Assembly (NCBI GenBank): GCA_937899835.1
Contig: CALCCE010000305.1
Span: forward strand, 21,746 to 85,745
Source of the DNA: an uncultured Flavobacteriales bacterium
GTDB taxonomy: Bacteria > Bacteroidota > Bacteroidia > Flavobacteriales_G > Salibacteraceae
DNA: 64,000 nt
Direction of reading: 5' to 3'
The notes beneath the pieces were generated by a model. It was not told the DNA's origin. It made no database searches and saw only the letters and a list, made by a program, of their open reading frames with translations. The position numbers and the translations under genes are program-made. How positions within the stretch are numbered: the first letter of the stretch is position 1; each line of letters starts with the position of its first letter. Below are positions 46,026-54,939 of this stretch, piece by piece.

Positions 46026-46553
46026 ATGCACCTCGAGCACCTCTACATAGAAACCGAACGTTTGATCCTTCGGCCCCATATCTTGGAAGACGTACAGGCC
46101 TCCTACGAGATGAACCTCGATGTGCGGGTAAGCCGCTATACCGGAGATGGGGGAGTGGTGCCCCGAGAGACCATCGAACGCCGAATCGTGGAGGACGTGC
46201 TGGGCGACTACCAAAAATACGGCTACGGACGCCAGGCGGTGGTGTGGAAAGCCACCGGACAGTTTATCGGCTTCGCCGGGTTGAAATACCTGGAAGACTT
46301 ACAAGAAATAGATTTAGGCTACCGCTTGTGCTACGATTTTTGGGGCAAAGGCATCGCCACTGAGGCAGCCAATGCTTGCTTGGAAATGGGCTTTAATCAT
46401 TTGAAACTTCCGCGGGTGATCGGCATGGTGTTGCCCGAAAACAAAACCTCGGTGCGGGTGCTGGAAAAGCTGGGTTTTCTTTTCGAAAATTGCATAGAGG
46501 AAGACGGTATGACAGTGGAAGTATATGGTAAACAGGCACCTCAAAACGGTTAA
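46026..46553 (+). CDS. RimJ/RimL-type GNAT acetyltransferase
   Basis: A 175-residue acetyltransferase of the RimJ/RimL (Acetyltransf_3) group. It begins TERLILRPHILEDV, has the central GYRLCYDFWGKGIATEA acetyl-CoA loop (about residues 97-113) and the family-typical NKTSVRVLEKLGF near 138-150. The target (a protein N-terminus or a small molecule) is unknown. Confidence 0.9.
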   Translation: MHLEHLYIETERLILRPHILEDVQASYEMNLDVRVSRYTGDGGVVPRETIERRIVEDVLGDYQKYGYGRQAVVWKATGQFIGFAGLKYLEDLQEIDLGYRLCYDFWGKGIATEAANACLEMGFNHLKLPRVIGMVLPENKTSVRVLEKLGFLFENCIEEDGMTVEVYGKQAPQNG

Positions 46554-46770
46554 AGAACCTTCTCCATGAGGGAATGACGGCAAAGCAGCCCACTTACCAA
46601 TGGCCAGCCACACTTAGAACCAACGCATTTGCCGGTTGAGGGCCCAGCGTTCTACCAGTAATAGTATCCTTGATGGACGCTGCCATGCGCTCCCAAATCT
46701 AACGGCTGTTTCCTTTCATTTCCCACCCTAAGGACTTACTTTGGCGTCATTGTCTCTAATTGATTGGTGT

Positions 46771-48762
46771 ATGTTTCGTATGTTTTCTCCTCGTTTTTTT
46801 CGTAGTTCCTGCTTCTCTTGGGTGATGGTTGCGGGAGTCGTTCTGCTGCTTTTTCCTGTTCAAGCGAAAGCCACCCAACTACCCAACCACCGTACCCTAT
46901 ACCAAGAAGCATCCGTTAAGCAAGATTCACTCCGCCAGCGGGCATATGCTGTTTTAAAGGCTTCTGGCTCCAGCCCACAAGAGCAACGTTTTTTCAGTGG
47001 CGTGCTGGGCATCATTGCCCTGGTCAACGATAGCCTCGACCGCAGTGTGGACCTCAGCGATTCGTTGCTCCGCTTCGACTACGGGCAGCAAGATCCTACC
47101 CATCAAATGCTGCTTTTGCTGCAGCTCAACCAACGGATGGGGCAGGACAACTACCCGGGAGTGGTGAGCACCTTGCAACAACTCAAAAACCTCGAATTGG
47201 TCAAAAAAGACCCGGAAACCATGGCAATGGTATTGTTCAACCTGCTGCGTTTCCACCTGGAGTTGCAACACAGCGACAGCGTAGGCCATTATATCGATGC
47301 GGTTCTGGCCCACGATGAGCAGTTTCAATTGAACAATGCCCCACAATTGTACTTGCAAATGGCCCAGCTGTATGTCGACCAAAGCCTCTACGAAAAAGGA
47401 ATTGCTTTTGCCAAAAAGGTAGAAACCTTTGACCTCAATTTGGAGCAACGCCAACATGCTGCCTATTTGCAGGCCATCGCTCATTTTGTATTGGAAAACA
47501 ACGATACCTGCCTCGCCTTGGCCCTCGATCTTTCCAATCAATTTCGAGAAGAAGAAGAATGGCACATGTTTCAAAAGACGGGCGATATGGTGGGCGGCAT
47601 CTACGAACGGCAAAACCGTTTTGCGGAAGCCATCGCCGTGTATTCCGAGGCGGCTGATGTGTGCCGCATGCTCGGCGATTCGGTGGCACTCAGCTCCAAG
47701 TATGCTAACGTGAGCAAGGTATATATGAAAATGGGCGACTTTAAAACGGCCTATTTCTACGCCTCACGAGGTATGAAACTAAAACGGCGGTACACGGCCC
47801 AAGGAATTACCGAAGCGGTAGCTGACAACCTGGCGCTCATTCATGCCGCCTTGCGCCAAATGGATTCGGCCCGGTATTATCAAGACCTTTCCGACAGCAT
47901 TACCCTGGCCAAACAAGACCAATCCTACGACCAGTTTTTGTCACAAAACGAGGCCCAGCTAAAAGTGGCGGAGAAAGACGTGGAACTGGCCCGTCAGGAG
48001 CAAACCATTGCCACCTACCGCCTGAGGGTGGTGTTGGTGGTGGCCATTTTGGTAGTGACCCTAATCCTGGGTTTGTTGGCCCTGCAATGGAGCCGAAGCC
48101 GGCAAAGGCAGCAGTTTCAAGCCAAAATGCTGGCCCAAAAGCAAGCCAGCCTCAACAAAGAAATCATGGTGGCCGAGCAAGAGCGGGGCCGCATCAGCAA
48201 AGAACTCCACGACGGCATTGGGCAAGAATTGGGTGCCCTGCAACTCAACCTACGGCACACCGCGCAGCGCCTCGCTGAAACCGAGTTTCAATCCGACTTT
48301 CACGAAATTCAGGCCCGGCTCAAAGCCTCTGCTGAAGAAGTGCGCAGCGTTTCGCACCGCATGATGCCCCGAGCTTTGGTGGAGAAAGGACTGGCTCCGG
48401 CGGCCCAACAGCTGGTGGATTCGGCCTTTCGCATGAGCGAAATCGATTCGGAATTTGAATTGGGAAATCAGCCACTAAAGCTACCTAAGCCCCTGGAAAT
48501 AAATCTCTATCGCATTTTGCAAGAATTGCTCAACAATGTGACCAAGCACAGCAAGGCCAGTAAGGTAGCCGTGCAATTGTACCAAACCAGCCGAGCGGTG
48601 GTGTTGCATGTAGAAGACGATGGAGTAGGCATGGCCAATACCCAGGATCAAGGCCATGGCATGTCCAACATCCTCAACCGGGTCAACATGTTCGACGGGC
48701 AACTCAACATCGAATCGCTTCCCCGGCAAGGTACTTCGGTCATGATTTCGATTGGCGTGTAA
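46771..48762 (+). CDS. TPR sensor histidine kinase, NarL-type (HisKA_3)
   Basis: A 663-residue sensor with a signal/anchor segment (about 12-35), a periplasmic TPR-like helical region (about 50-395), a transmembrane helix (about 418-440), a HisKA_3 dimerisation domain with phosphoacceptor His480 in ISKELHDGIGQELG, and a HATPase_c domain with NNVTKHSK, EDDGVGM and GHGMSNI. This is the usual two-component layout in Bacteroidota. No response regulator is adjacent. ATG 46771 is chosen; the frame is open further to 46741. The signal sensed is unknown. Confidence 0.9.
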   Translation: MFRMFSPRFFRSSCFSWVMVAGVVLLLFPVQAKATQLPNHRTLYQEASVKQDSLRQRAYAVLKASGSSPQEQRFFSGVLGIIALVNDSLDRSVDLSDSLLRFDYGQQDPTHQMLLLLQLNQRMGQDNYPGVVSTLQQLKNLELVKKDPETMAMVLFNLLRFHLELQHSDSVGHYIDAVLAHDEQFQLNNAPQLYLQMAQLYVDQSLYEKGIAFAKKVETFDLNLEQRQHAAYLQAIAHFVLENNDTCLALALDLSNQFREEEEWHMFQKTGDMVGGIYERQNRFAEAIAVYSEAADVCRMLGDSVALSSKYANVSKVYMKMGDFKTAYFYASRGMKLKRRYTAQGITEAVADNLALIHAALRQMDSARYYQDLSDSITLAKQDQSYDQFLSQNEAQLKVAEKDVELARQEQTIATYRLRVVLVVAILVVTLILGLLALQWSRSRQRQQFQAKMLAQKQASLNKEIMVAEQERGRISKELHDGIGQELGALQLNLRHTAQRLAETEFQSDFHEIQARLKASAEEVRSVSHRMMPRALVEKGLAPAAQQLVDSAFRMSEIDSEFELGNQPLKLPKPLEINLYRILQELLNNVTKHSKASKVAVQLYQTSRAVVLHVEDDGVGMANTQDQGHGMSNILNRVNMFDGQLNIESLPRQGTSVMISIGV

Positions 48763-48788
48763 AGCATTGGTTGGACTTCATCCAAAAA

Positions 48789-48829
48789 CCAAAACCGAAT
48801 GAAAGCCCCAACATACATTCGGTTTTTGG
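48789..48829 (+). terminator. Terminator of the sensor kinase gene
   Basis: Stem CCAAAACCGAATG/CATTCGGTTTTTGG (one bulged T) with a 14-nt loop, 26 bp after the stop codon. The T-rich right arm resembles an intrinsic terminator. Confidence 0.6.
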
Positions 48830-49121
48830 TCTACAACGCGCGTGTCATGGTTGATCAACTATAGGTGGAAGTGTTGGCCCACTCTCCTGCTATTGTAGCT
48901 CCACACTAACCTTCATGGAACAAGGCAGAGAAGCAGGCCAACACGATTGCAAATTCCTCCAAAGGCTGTTGCCATTGTAGTGAAATGCGTACACCACAGC
49001 CCCATCATTTTGCAAGTGCCTTGCCCGGTTGTTGTTCTGCATGAACGAAAGAGCACATCACCTGAGCAAGGGTAAAAAGCATAACCAGCAATTAAAAGCG
49101 AAATTCATGGAGCAGGAACGG
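48830..49121. other. Intergenic, no gene seen
   Basis: The rest of the gap between the sensor kinase terminator and the stop of the convergent ELWxxDGT gene. A plus frame open from 49029 runs antisense into that gene and has no features. Nothing else is apparent. Confidence 0.4.
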
Positions 49122-50726
49122 TTAGAGTTTGATCAATTTCTTTCGAAACGGTTGTCCATTTACTGTACCCCGGAGCAAGTAGATACCGGTTGGCTGGTTC
49201 GAGAGATCGAGTTTATAATTGTGGATCTGTACATCGGTGGTGCGGCCCTGCAAATCGGTGACCACCAATTCCAGCTCCTGGCCTTGGGTGTGGAGGTAAA
49301 ACACATCGTAAGAAGGATTGGGCCCGATGGAAATGCTGTTTTCAACTGGTGTTTCGGCTACTGAAACTACATTGTCTTTGAGTTTCCAGATTTGAACCCC
49401 GTTGGTTGCGTCCTCTGCGGTGAAAAACAAGGTGTTGCCAAAGGCAGTGAGGGAAGCCATTGCAGAGGCACTTAAGCCGTTCGGCAAATGGCTCACCAAT
49501 TGGGTGCCTGCGCTGGTTCCGTCGGTTTTCCAAATCCCCGCTTCGTTCACATTGGCAGTAAAGAAAAGCTCGCCTTCTACCACCGTAAAGGAATTCAGCC
49601 CGGAACCATTGATACCGGGAAGTAGGTCTTTTACCAACTGGGTACCGGCAACGGTTCCGTCGGTTTTCCACAACTCTACCCCATGGGTGCCGTCATCTGC
49701 TGAGAAAAGTAGCGAGCCGTTCCATTCGGCGAATTCAATGTTATTTAAACCAGAATCTTCAAAGATTTTGAGTTGTACAGTACCGGCACTGGTGCCATCC
49801 GTTTTCCACAATTCCCGTTTTCCCTGAAACCTTCGGGCATAATACAATTCGCCATTAAAACGGCCAATTTCCTTCTTTTCAGGAAACCATAAAAAAGGAG
49901 TAGCGCCTGGGGCTGCATCTTTTACCAATACGGTGCCGCTTTCGGTGCCATCGCTCTTCCAAAGTTCTAATCCATGAATGTTATCGTTGGCAAAGAAATA
50001 GAGCAAACCGTTGTGCTCCATGAGGTATTGCACCTCTGAGCCATTAGCACCCGGCCAGATGTCTTTCACAACATAAGAGCCTGCGGGAGTGCCATCACTG
50101 GCCCACAATTCAATGCCTTGGTTGCTGGGACCCATGAAAAATAGCTTGTTGTTGACCACTACAATAGGCTCGATGAGGAAACCCTGTGAGACAGTCGGGA
50201 AATCGACAACCAACTGGGTGCCTTGTTCGGTACCATCGCTTTTCCAAAGCTGAAAGTCGCCTGGTGCATTTCTAAAGAAATAGAGGTCACCGTTAAAGGA
50301 AGTAAGGAAACTCAGACCAATGTTGTCAAAGCCGGGATCGATGTCTTTGACCAACACCGTGCCGGCAGCAGTGCCATCGCTTTTCCAGAGTTCGATTCCG
50401 CTCGTGCTGTCGTTGTGTACAAAAAACATAGTACCATTCACCTCCGTGGGATCATGGAGTTGCCAGCTCAACAAGGTGGGCGAAAAGGCTTTTACGATTT
50501 GGGTACCGGCTTCCGTTCCATCCGAAATCCACCAATCATATTGATCAAAACTGGAAGCAAAAACTCCTTTGCGGAAAAAGAACCGGTTGTTGGAGGGAAT
50601 GATGTTCTGGAAATCGATACCGATTCCCACCCCCGGGTCGCCAATGGGTTTCAAAATTTCGGCGTGTTGCGCGTGCGCAACAGGCAATAGGAGCAACACT
50701 GCAATCAATAAGGTGAACTGTTTCAT
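49122..50726 (-). CDS. ELWxxDGT-repeat T9SS protein, paralog 1
   Basis: A 534-residue secreted protein with leader MKQFTLLIAVLLLLPVAHAQ. It has about nine repeats of the ELWKSDGTxxGTxLVKDI type, predicted to form a beta-propeller, then a T9SS type A domain (GPNPSYDVFYLHT...LLRGTVNGQPFRKKLIKL). ATG 50726 gives a proper leader; the frame is open upstream to 50795 but that part overlaps the promoter. Paralogs lie at 54940 and 56741, and all three share a promoter architecture (here 50751-50818). A role in surface attachment or the matrix is possible; the function is unknown. Confidence 0.9.
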   Translation of the reverse strand: MKQFTLLIAVLLLLPVAHAQHAEILKPIGDPGVGIGIDFQNIIPSNNRFFFRKGVFASSFDQYDWWISDGTEAGTQIVKAFSPTLLSWQLHDPTEVNGTMFFVHNDSTSGIELWKSDGTAAGTVLVKDIDPGFDNIGLSFLTSFNGDLYFFRNAPGDFQLWKSDGTEQGTQLVVDFPTVSQGFLIEPIVVVNNKLFFMGPSNQGIELWASDGTPAGSYVVKDIWPGANGSEVQYLMEHNGLLYFFANDNIHGLELWKSDGTESGTVLVKDAAPGATPFLWFPEKKEIGRFNGELYYARRFQGKRELWKTDGTSAGTVQLKIFEDSGLNNIEFAEWNGSLLFSADDGTHGVELWKTDGTVAGTQLVKDLLPGINGSGLNSFTVVEGELFFTANVNEAGIWKTDGTSAGTQLVSHLPNGLSASAMASLTAFGNTLFFTAEDATNGVQIWKLKDNVVSVAETPVENSISIGPNPSYDVFYLHTQGQELELVVTDLQGRTTDVQIHNYKLDLSNQPTGIYLLRGTVNGQPFRKKLIKL

Positions 50727-50750
50727 CGGACTTTTTTTCGTTAATGATGC

Positions 50751-50818
50751 CCAATGTAGAGGAAGCGCCACCGCCCAGAAAATTTTGTTCAGCAATGGAC
50801 GGATTTGTTTAGCAACGG
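50751..50818 (-). promoter_or_regulatory. LytTR-type direct repeats and -7 box, ELWxxDGT gene 1
   Basis: Read on the plus strand: -7 box complement CCAATGTA (TACATTGG on the minus strand) at 50751-50758, a 28-nt gap, then direct repeats GTTCAGCAATGG (50787-50798) and GTTTAGCAACGG (50807-50818), period 20 bp. The same arrangement is found before the two paralogs. Confidence 0.75.
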
Positions 50819-50878
50819 ACGTTTGAAAGTCCCTTACCAGGAAAAATGGAGTGAAATGTACTTAAAACAAAGCCGGTT

Positions 50879-51625
50879 TTAACCGAGCAAAAATTGCTCG
50901 AATGCGGCTACTTTGTACTTGGAAAGTCGGACCTCCAACTGATTTTTGAGCAGGATCAACTTGTTTTTCTTGGAGAAGCGTTCGAGGTGCGCCTTGTTGA
51001 TGATCCACGACTTGTGCGACCGAAAAAATTGACTGTTGCCCCGCAACAACACCTCGTAGTGTTTCAGGTTCTTGCTGGTCATGTATTCTTCCTGGGTGGT
51101 AATGATCTTGCAATACGATTCCTGGGCATGAATGGCTACAACCTCCGAAAGCTTTACCACCAGCTGCTGGTCGCTTTTGCGCACCATGATCTTTTCATTT
51201 TGCGGGTCTTGCAGGTTGTTGACCAACACCCCATACTTTTCTTTGAGTTCTAACTGGTTGGCCCGTTCCAGTAGCTTTCTTTCAGCTTCTAAAAGCCGGG
51301 AAACCTGTACCGGTTTCAGGAGGTAATCCACTGCCGAAAGCTCGAAGGCTTTGATCGCATATTGGTTGTAGGCCGTAACAAAAACGATGGCAAAATCAAT
51401 TTTTTCGAAAAACGAAACAATCTCGTAGCCTGCGAAGTTGGGCATCTCAATGTCTAAAAAGACCACATCGGGGCGGTGCTGCTCAATTGCTACTTTGGCT
51501 TGTGGCAGGTCAAAAGCCGTAGCCACTACTTCTAGGTTCGGGCAATGGCGGAGTAGCAATTGTCGGAGTACATTCTGTGCTCCGGTTTCGTCGTCAACAA
51601 TGATGACTTTTAGTGCGGTGGGCAT
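50879..51625 (-). CDS. LytTR-family response regulator
   Basis: A 248-residue DNA-binding regulator. The receiver domain (1-120) has VIIVDDE, phosphoacceptor Asp58 in VVFLDIEMP, Thr in FVTAYNQYA and Lys in YLLKPV. The LytTR DNA-binding domain (about 145-245) has VVAIHAQESYCKII and RSHKSWIINKAHLERF. LytTR proteins bind two direct repeats one or two helical turns apart. Such repeats precede the three ELWxxDGT genes flanking this one, and the LytS-type kinase at 51809 lies just upstream. Their regulation by this protein is inferred. Confidence 0.93.
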   Translation of the reverse strand: MPTALKVIIVDDETGAQNVLRQLLLRHCPNLEVVATAFDLPQAKVAIEQHRPDVVFLDIEMPNFAGYEIVSFFEKIDFAIVFVTAYNQYAIKAFELSAVDYLLKPVQVSRLLEAERKLLERANQLELKEKYGVLVNNLQDPQNEKIMVRKSDQQLVVKLSEVVAIHAQESYCKIITTQEEYMTSKNLKHYEVLLRGNSQFFRSHKSWIINKAHLERFSKKNKLILLKNQLEVRLSKYKVAAFEQFLLG

Positions 51626-51808
51626 CTTTTGAAGGGCAAGTTAGGTGGTGATGGTCAGGAGTAAATATAGGAGATGCTATGGGTGAAAAAATAGCCACCG
51701 AGAATGCGGTTTGTCAGCGCAATGAAAGGCCAAATTTGAAGCATAAACGGTAGATTGGTGTTGGCAGGGCGAACGGTATTTTCGCTGAAGTTTCAGGTGC
51801 AATGCGGG

Positions 51809-54649
51809 CTATTGTATCCGTTGGTGAGGAATTTGCAATACAACGCGCGTACCTGAGATTTCATTGTTGACCACCACATCTTCGAAGCGGTAGCTCAAGG
51901 CTTGTCGGTAATGTTCGCTCATTACCTGAATCCGTTTTTGTGTAGCCTTAGTAGCAAAAGAAGTATGCCTCTCTCCCTGCCGTTTTTGGATGGCTTGAGA
52001 AGCCTTTCTCCCAATGCCGTTGTCTTCGATCGTACACACCAGTTGATTCGAAAAAGCAAAGGCAATCTTCAGGTGCTTGTCGCCTTCCTTGTGAAGCAAG
52101 CCGTGTTTGATGGCATTTTCTACAAATGGCTGCACCAGCATGGGTGGAATCATGAGCTCCATCGGGGCCTGGTCACCGTCGAGCGAATAGTGGAAAGAAG
52201 GTTGAAAGCGCAATTGCTCGATTTTGAGGTATACCTCCAAATGCTCGATCTCTTCCTCCAATGAAATAAAATCCCGGTCGGAATGCTCTAAGGTCGTGCG
52301 TACCAGCTGTGAAAACCGCGCTACATAGGTATAGGCCGCTTCTACTTTTTCAGTGAGGATGAGGTTTTGAATCGAGTTGATGGCATTGAAAATAAAGTGC
52401 GGGTTCATTTGCGATTTGAGGGCGGTCAGCCGAGAGGCATTCACTTCATCGAGCAATTGATTTTTTCGACGAAGGTTGGCCAAACGGAAATGCGCAATGG
52501 AAACCACCAACACAACGAAAAGGCCGGCTGCACCCAAAAGAAACCACCAGGTAGTCCAATAAGGGGGCTGAATGGTAAATGCGATGGTTTTCACCGCACT
52601 TTCCTGATCCCGGTAAACCGCTTTGACTTCAAACGCATACGCTCCTGGAGGAAGTGAACGGTAATTGACCACATTTTCGGGGTAAGGATTGGTGACCCAA
52701 TCCTGATCGAGGCCCACCAACCGATAAGCATATTTCAAGGCATCGGCATAGGCAATGGAGGGAGAAGAGAAAAAGAACGACAATTTGTTTTGGCGAAAGC
52801 CCAGTTGCAGGTTGCTCGTCGGTGCGATGCGTGCATCATTCACCCGCAGGCTATCCAGGCGCAGATTGGGGGCATAGGTCTCCGCTTCCAACAGCGAAAG
52901 CGGAAAGTACTGAAGCCCTTTTGCGGTAGTGACCCATACCTGATCCAGCCAAAGGACAACCTCTTTCACCGACTTAAACGAAAGTCCCTTGATGGATTCC
53001 ACTCTTTGAATTTCCTGGCCCGTTGCAGGATCAAGTTCATAGAAAAGGGAAGCCGTTTGCACGAAAAGGCGTTGGCGGTACCAATGGAAGGAAGTCACGC
53101 GCTGAATGGCCGGCCAATGGTGGATCAAATTGGGGCCTTCAAAAACCAGAATTCCCTGGTGGTCGGAACCGATGTAGGTGCGACCTTCTGCCTGAAAAAT
53201 GGTGTTGACCACAATCGGCCGATTGTCTAACCTGAAAATCTCGGTTTCATTGATGGGGCCAATTTTTAGACCTACGGAAGTCCCTGTAAACACGGTTTGG
53301 TGTGCTGAATCATAAGCAATGGCTACCGTGCGCATGTTGGCTTTCGCAAAGCCCACATTTTGGTTGGTATGGACATCGAGGAGCCGGTAGCCGCGATCGT
53401 CTCCCACCAGGTAGGCTGAATCTTTAAAATGTGCCACAGTTTTGATTGCGCTCACGTCCATCGGACGCAAGGAGCCATCGTTTAGACTAAGGAATTGACT
53501 GTTGTTGGCGTGAATGCCAATCGTATGGATCTCGGGCATGCCAAACATTTTGACCACCCGCTCTTTTAATTGCTTTACCACGGTGGTAACCTCAAACTGT
53601 GGATCGATTCGGTACAAGCCACGCTCTTTGGTAGCGACATAGAGGGCATCCCTCTCTTTTTCAATTTGATCGATTTGCGCATTGGCAATGTCCAGGAATT
53701 CGATTTCCAGGTTGGGCAATACCAGAATCCCCTGATCGAAGGTGCCGAGCAAAGTATTGCCTTCACTGTCGCGGTAAGCGGTGGAAATAAAATAATCTTC
53801 AAACAGGAGCTCCCCTTTTTTTAGCGCCTCCAAACGACTGTTGTAAAGGTATACCCCACCATTGTTGAGTCCTGACCAGAAATGGGTGCCATCGGAGAAA
53901 AATCGCGGTTGCTCCCGGTAGTACGGAAACTGAAAAGCAGTAGGGTAGAAGAAGCCTGATTTTGGTTCTTTTTGAAGCAGTAAACCGCCCCTACGGCTAC
54001 AATACAGTGTAGTGTCGGCCAACTCAAAGGCGTTTAACAAATCGGGCCCCTGCGGCTCTACTTCTGAGGAGGTGAGGTGATAATTTGCATCTAAATCATG
54101 TACCGATACTTTTTCTCCGGCACCGAAAAAAAAACGGTGACCCTCCTCATGAGGAATGATGCCCGAGGTGGCGCCCCGACCTATAGGATACTTTTTCAAA
54201 ACCGTGCCCTCACTATCGAACACGATCACCGAGGAGGAAACAGCAATCCCTACATTGGATTTGGTGAAATACAGTTCCAGGTTGTTGTTGCCCGGAAAAA
54301 TAGAATCCAAAAAGACCTCAGGACGATCGTTGACAATGGTAAAAATTTGGCCGGAGAGGTTGTAGTAAAACAAGCGTCCGGTGCGGTCTTTCTGCATTCC
54401 TAACACATCGTTGGAAAGTGCGCTTTCGGGCAGCGGTACCCGATTGAAACGATAACCATCGTATTGCAGCAGTCCGTCGTTGGTACCAATCCAAATCTTG
54501 CGGTTACTATCCTGCTGAATGGTGTATACCTCCAGTCCGGATAGAGCCTCTTCCCCAATTAGAAAATGCAACGGAGTTTGTGCCGCTATTTGGCCAGCAA
54601 AAAGTCCGATAAGCCAGCAGAACAATAAAAGGCGAAAAGCATATTTCAC
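51809..54649 (-). CDS. Two-component sensor with propeller and LytS-type kinase domain
   Basis: A 946-residue sensor with a signal peptide ending AGQIAAQ. An N-terminal two-component-regulator propeller (about 30-590) contains the starting IQQDSNRKIWIGTNDGLLQYDG. A Y_Y_Y domain (about 615-690, ending NVVNYRSLPPGAYAFEVKA) follows, then a transmembrane helix (about 697-718). The His_kinase domain carries His751 in QMNPHFIFNAINS, and the HATPase carries PFVENAIKHG. This is the hybrid-like outer sensing architecture of Bacteroidota, here without a fused regulator. The LytTR regulator gene starts 183 bp downstream, making a likely cognate pair. Confidence 0.93.
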   Translation of the reverse strand: MKYAFRLLLFCWLIGLFAGQIAAQTPLHFLIGEEALSGLEVYTIQQDSNRKIWIGTNDGLLQYDGYRFNRVPLPESALSNDVLGMQKDRTGRLFYYNLSGQIFTIVNDRPEVFLDSIFPGNNNLELYFTKSNVGIAVSSSVIVFDSEGTVLKKYPIGRGATSGIIPHEEGHRFFFGAGEKVSVHDLDANYHLTSSEVEPQGPDLLNAFELADTTLYCSRRGGLLLQKEPKSGFFYPTAFQFPYYREQPRFFSDGTHFWSGLNNGGVYLYNSRLEALKKGELLFEDYFISTAYRDSEGNTLLGTFDQGILVLPNLEIEFLDIANAQIDQIEKERDALYVATKERGLYRIDPQFEVTTVVKQLKERVVKMFGMPEIHTIGIHANNSQFLSLNDGSLRPMDVSAIKTVAHFKDSAYLVGDDRGYRLLDVHTNQNVGFAKANMRTVAIAYDSAHQTVFTGTSVGLKIGPINETEIFRLDNRPIVVNTIFQAEGRTYIGSDHQGILVFEGPNLIHHWPAIQRVTSFHWYRQRLFVQTASLFYELDPATGQEIQRVESIKGLSFKSVKEVVLWLDQVWVTTAKGLQYFPLSLLEAETYAPNLRLDSLRVNDARIAPTSNLQLGFRQNKLSFFFSSPSIAYADALKYAYRLVGLDQDWVTNPYPENVVNYRSLPPGAYAFEVKAVYRDQESAVKTIAFTIQPPYWTTWWFLLGAAGLFVVLVVSIAHFRLANLRRKNQLLDEVNASRLTALKSQMNPHFIFNAINSIQNLILTEKVEAAYTYVARFSQLVRTTLEHSDRDFISLEEEIEHLEVYLKIEQLRFQPSFHYSLDGDQAPMELMIPPMLVQPFVENAIKHGLLHKEGDKHLKIAFAFSNQLVCTIEDNGIGRKASQAIQKRQGERHTSFATKATQKRIQVMSEHYRQALSYRFEDVVVNNEISGTRVVLQIPHQRIQ

Positions 54650-54833
54650 CGGGGAAAGTTACTCAGGATGCGCTTATGACCGAAAACGAATTGAACGGTT
54701 GGAGGCCTTTACGGAAAAGCTCAATGGGATAGGGGAGCAGTTTAGAAGTCGATCTATTGCTTGAAAGTGAGGTGAATGGATGAAGGAAACAATGAATTAG
54801 GAATGCTATTGGAGTGGTGTACGGGAGCAAAAA

Positions 54834-54921
54834 AACTTGCCCAGTTCACTAAACAAGAAGAAAGAACGGATAGTGAACCAGGGCAAGTTCGGGTCATGCT
54901 GAGGTAACCCCAACATGACCC
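54834..54921 (-). terminator. Double-hairpin terminator of ELWxxDGT gene 2
   Basis: Hairpin 1 at 54834-54889: AACTTGCCC/GGGCAAGTT plus inner GTTCACT/AGTGAAC, with a U-run on the minus strand (A's at 54829-54835). Hairpin 2 at 54891-54921: GGGTCATG/CATGACCC. Both lie downstream of the stop at 54940. Confidence 0.82.
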
Positions 54922-54939
54922 CATAGGAGTCGATCGTCT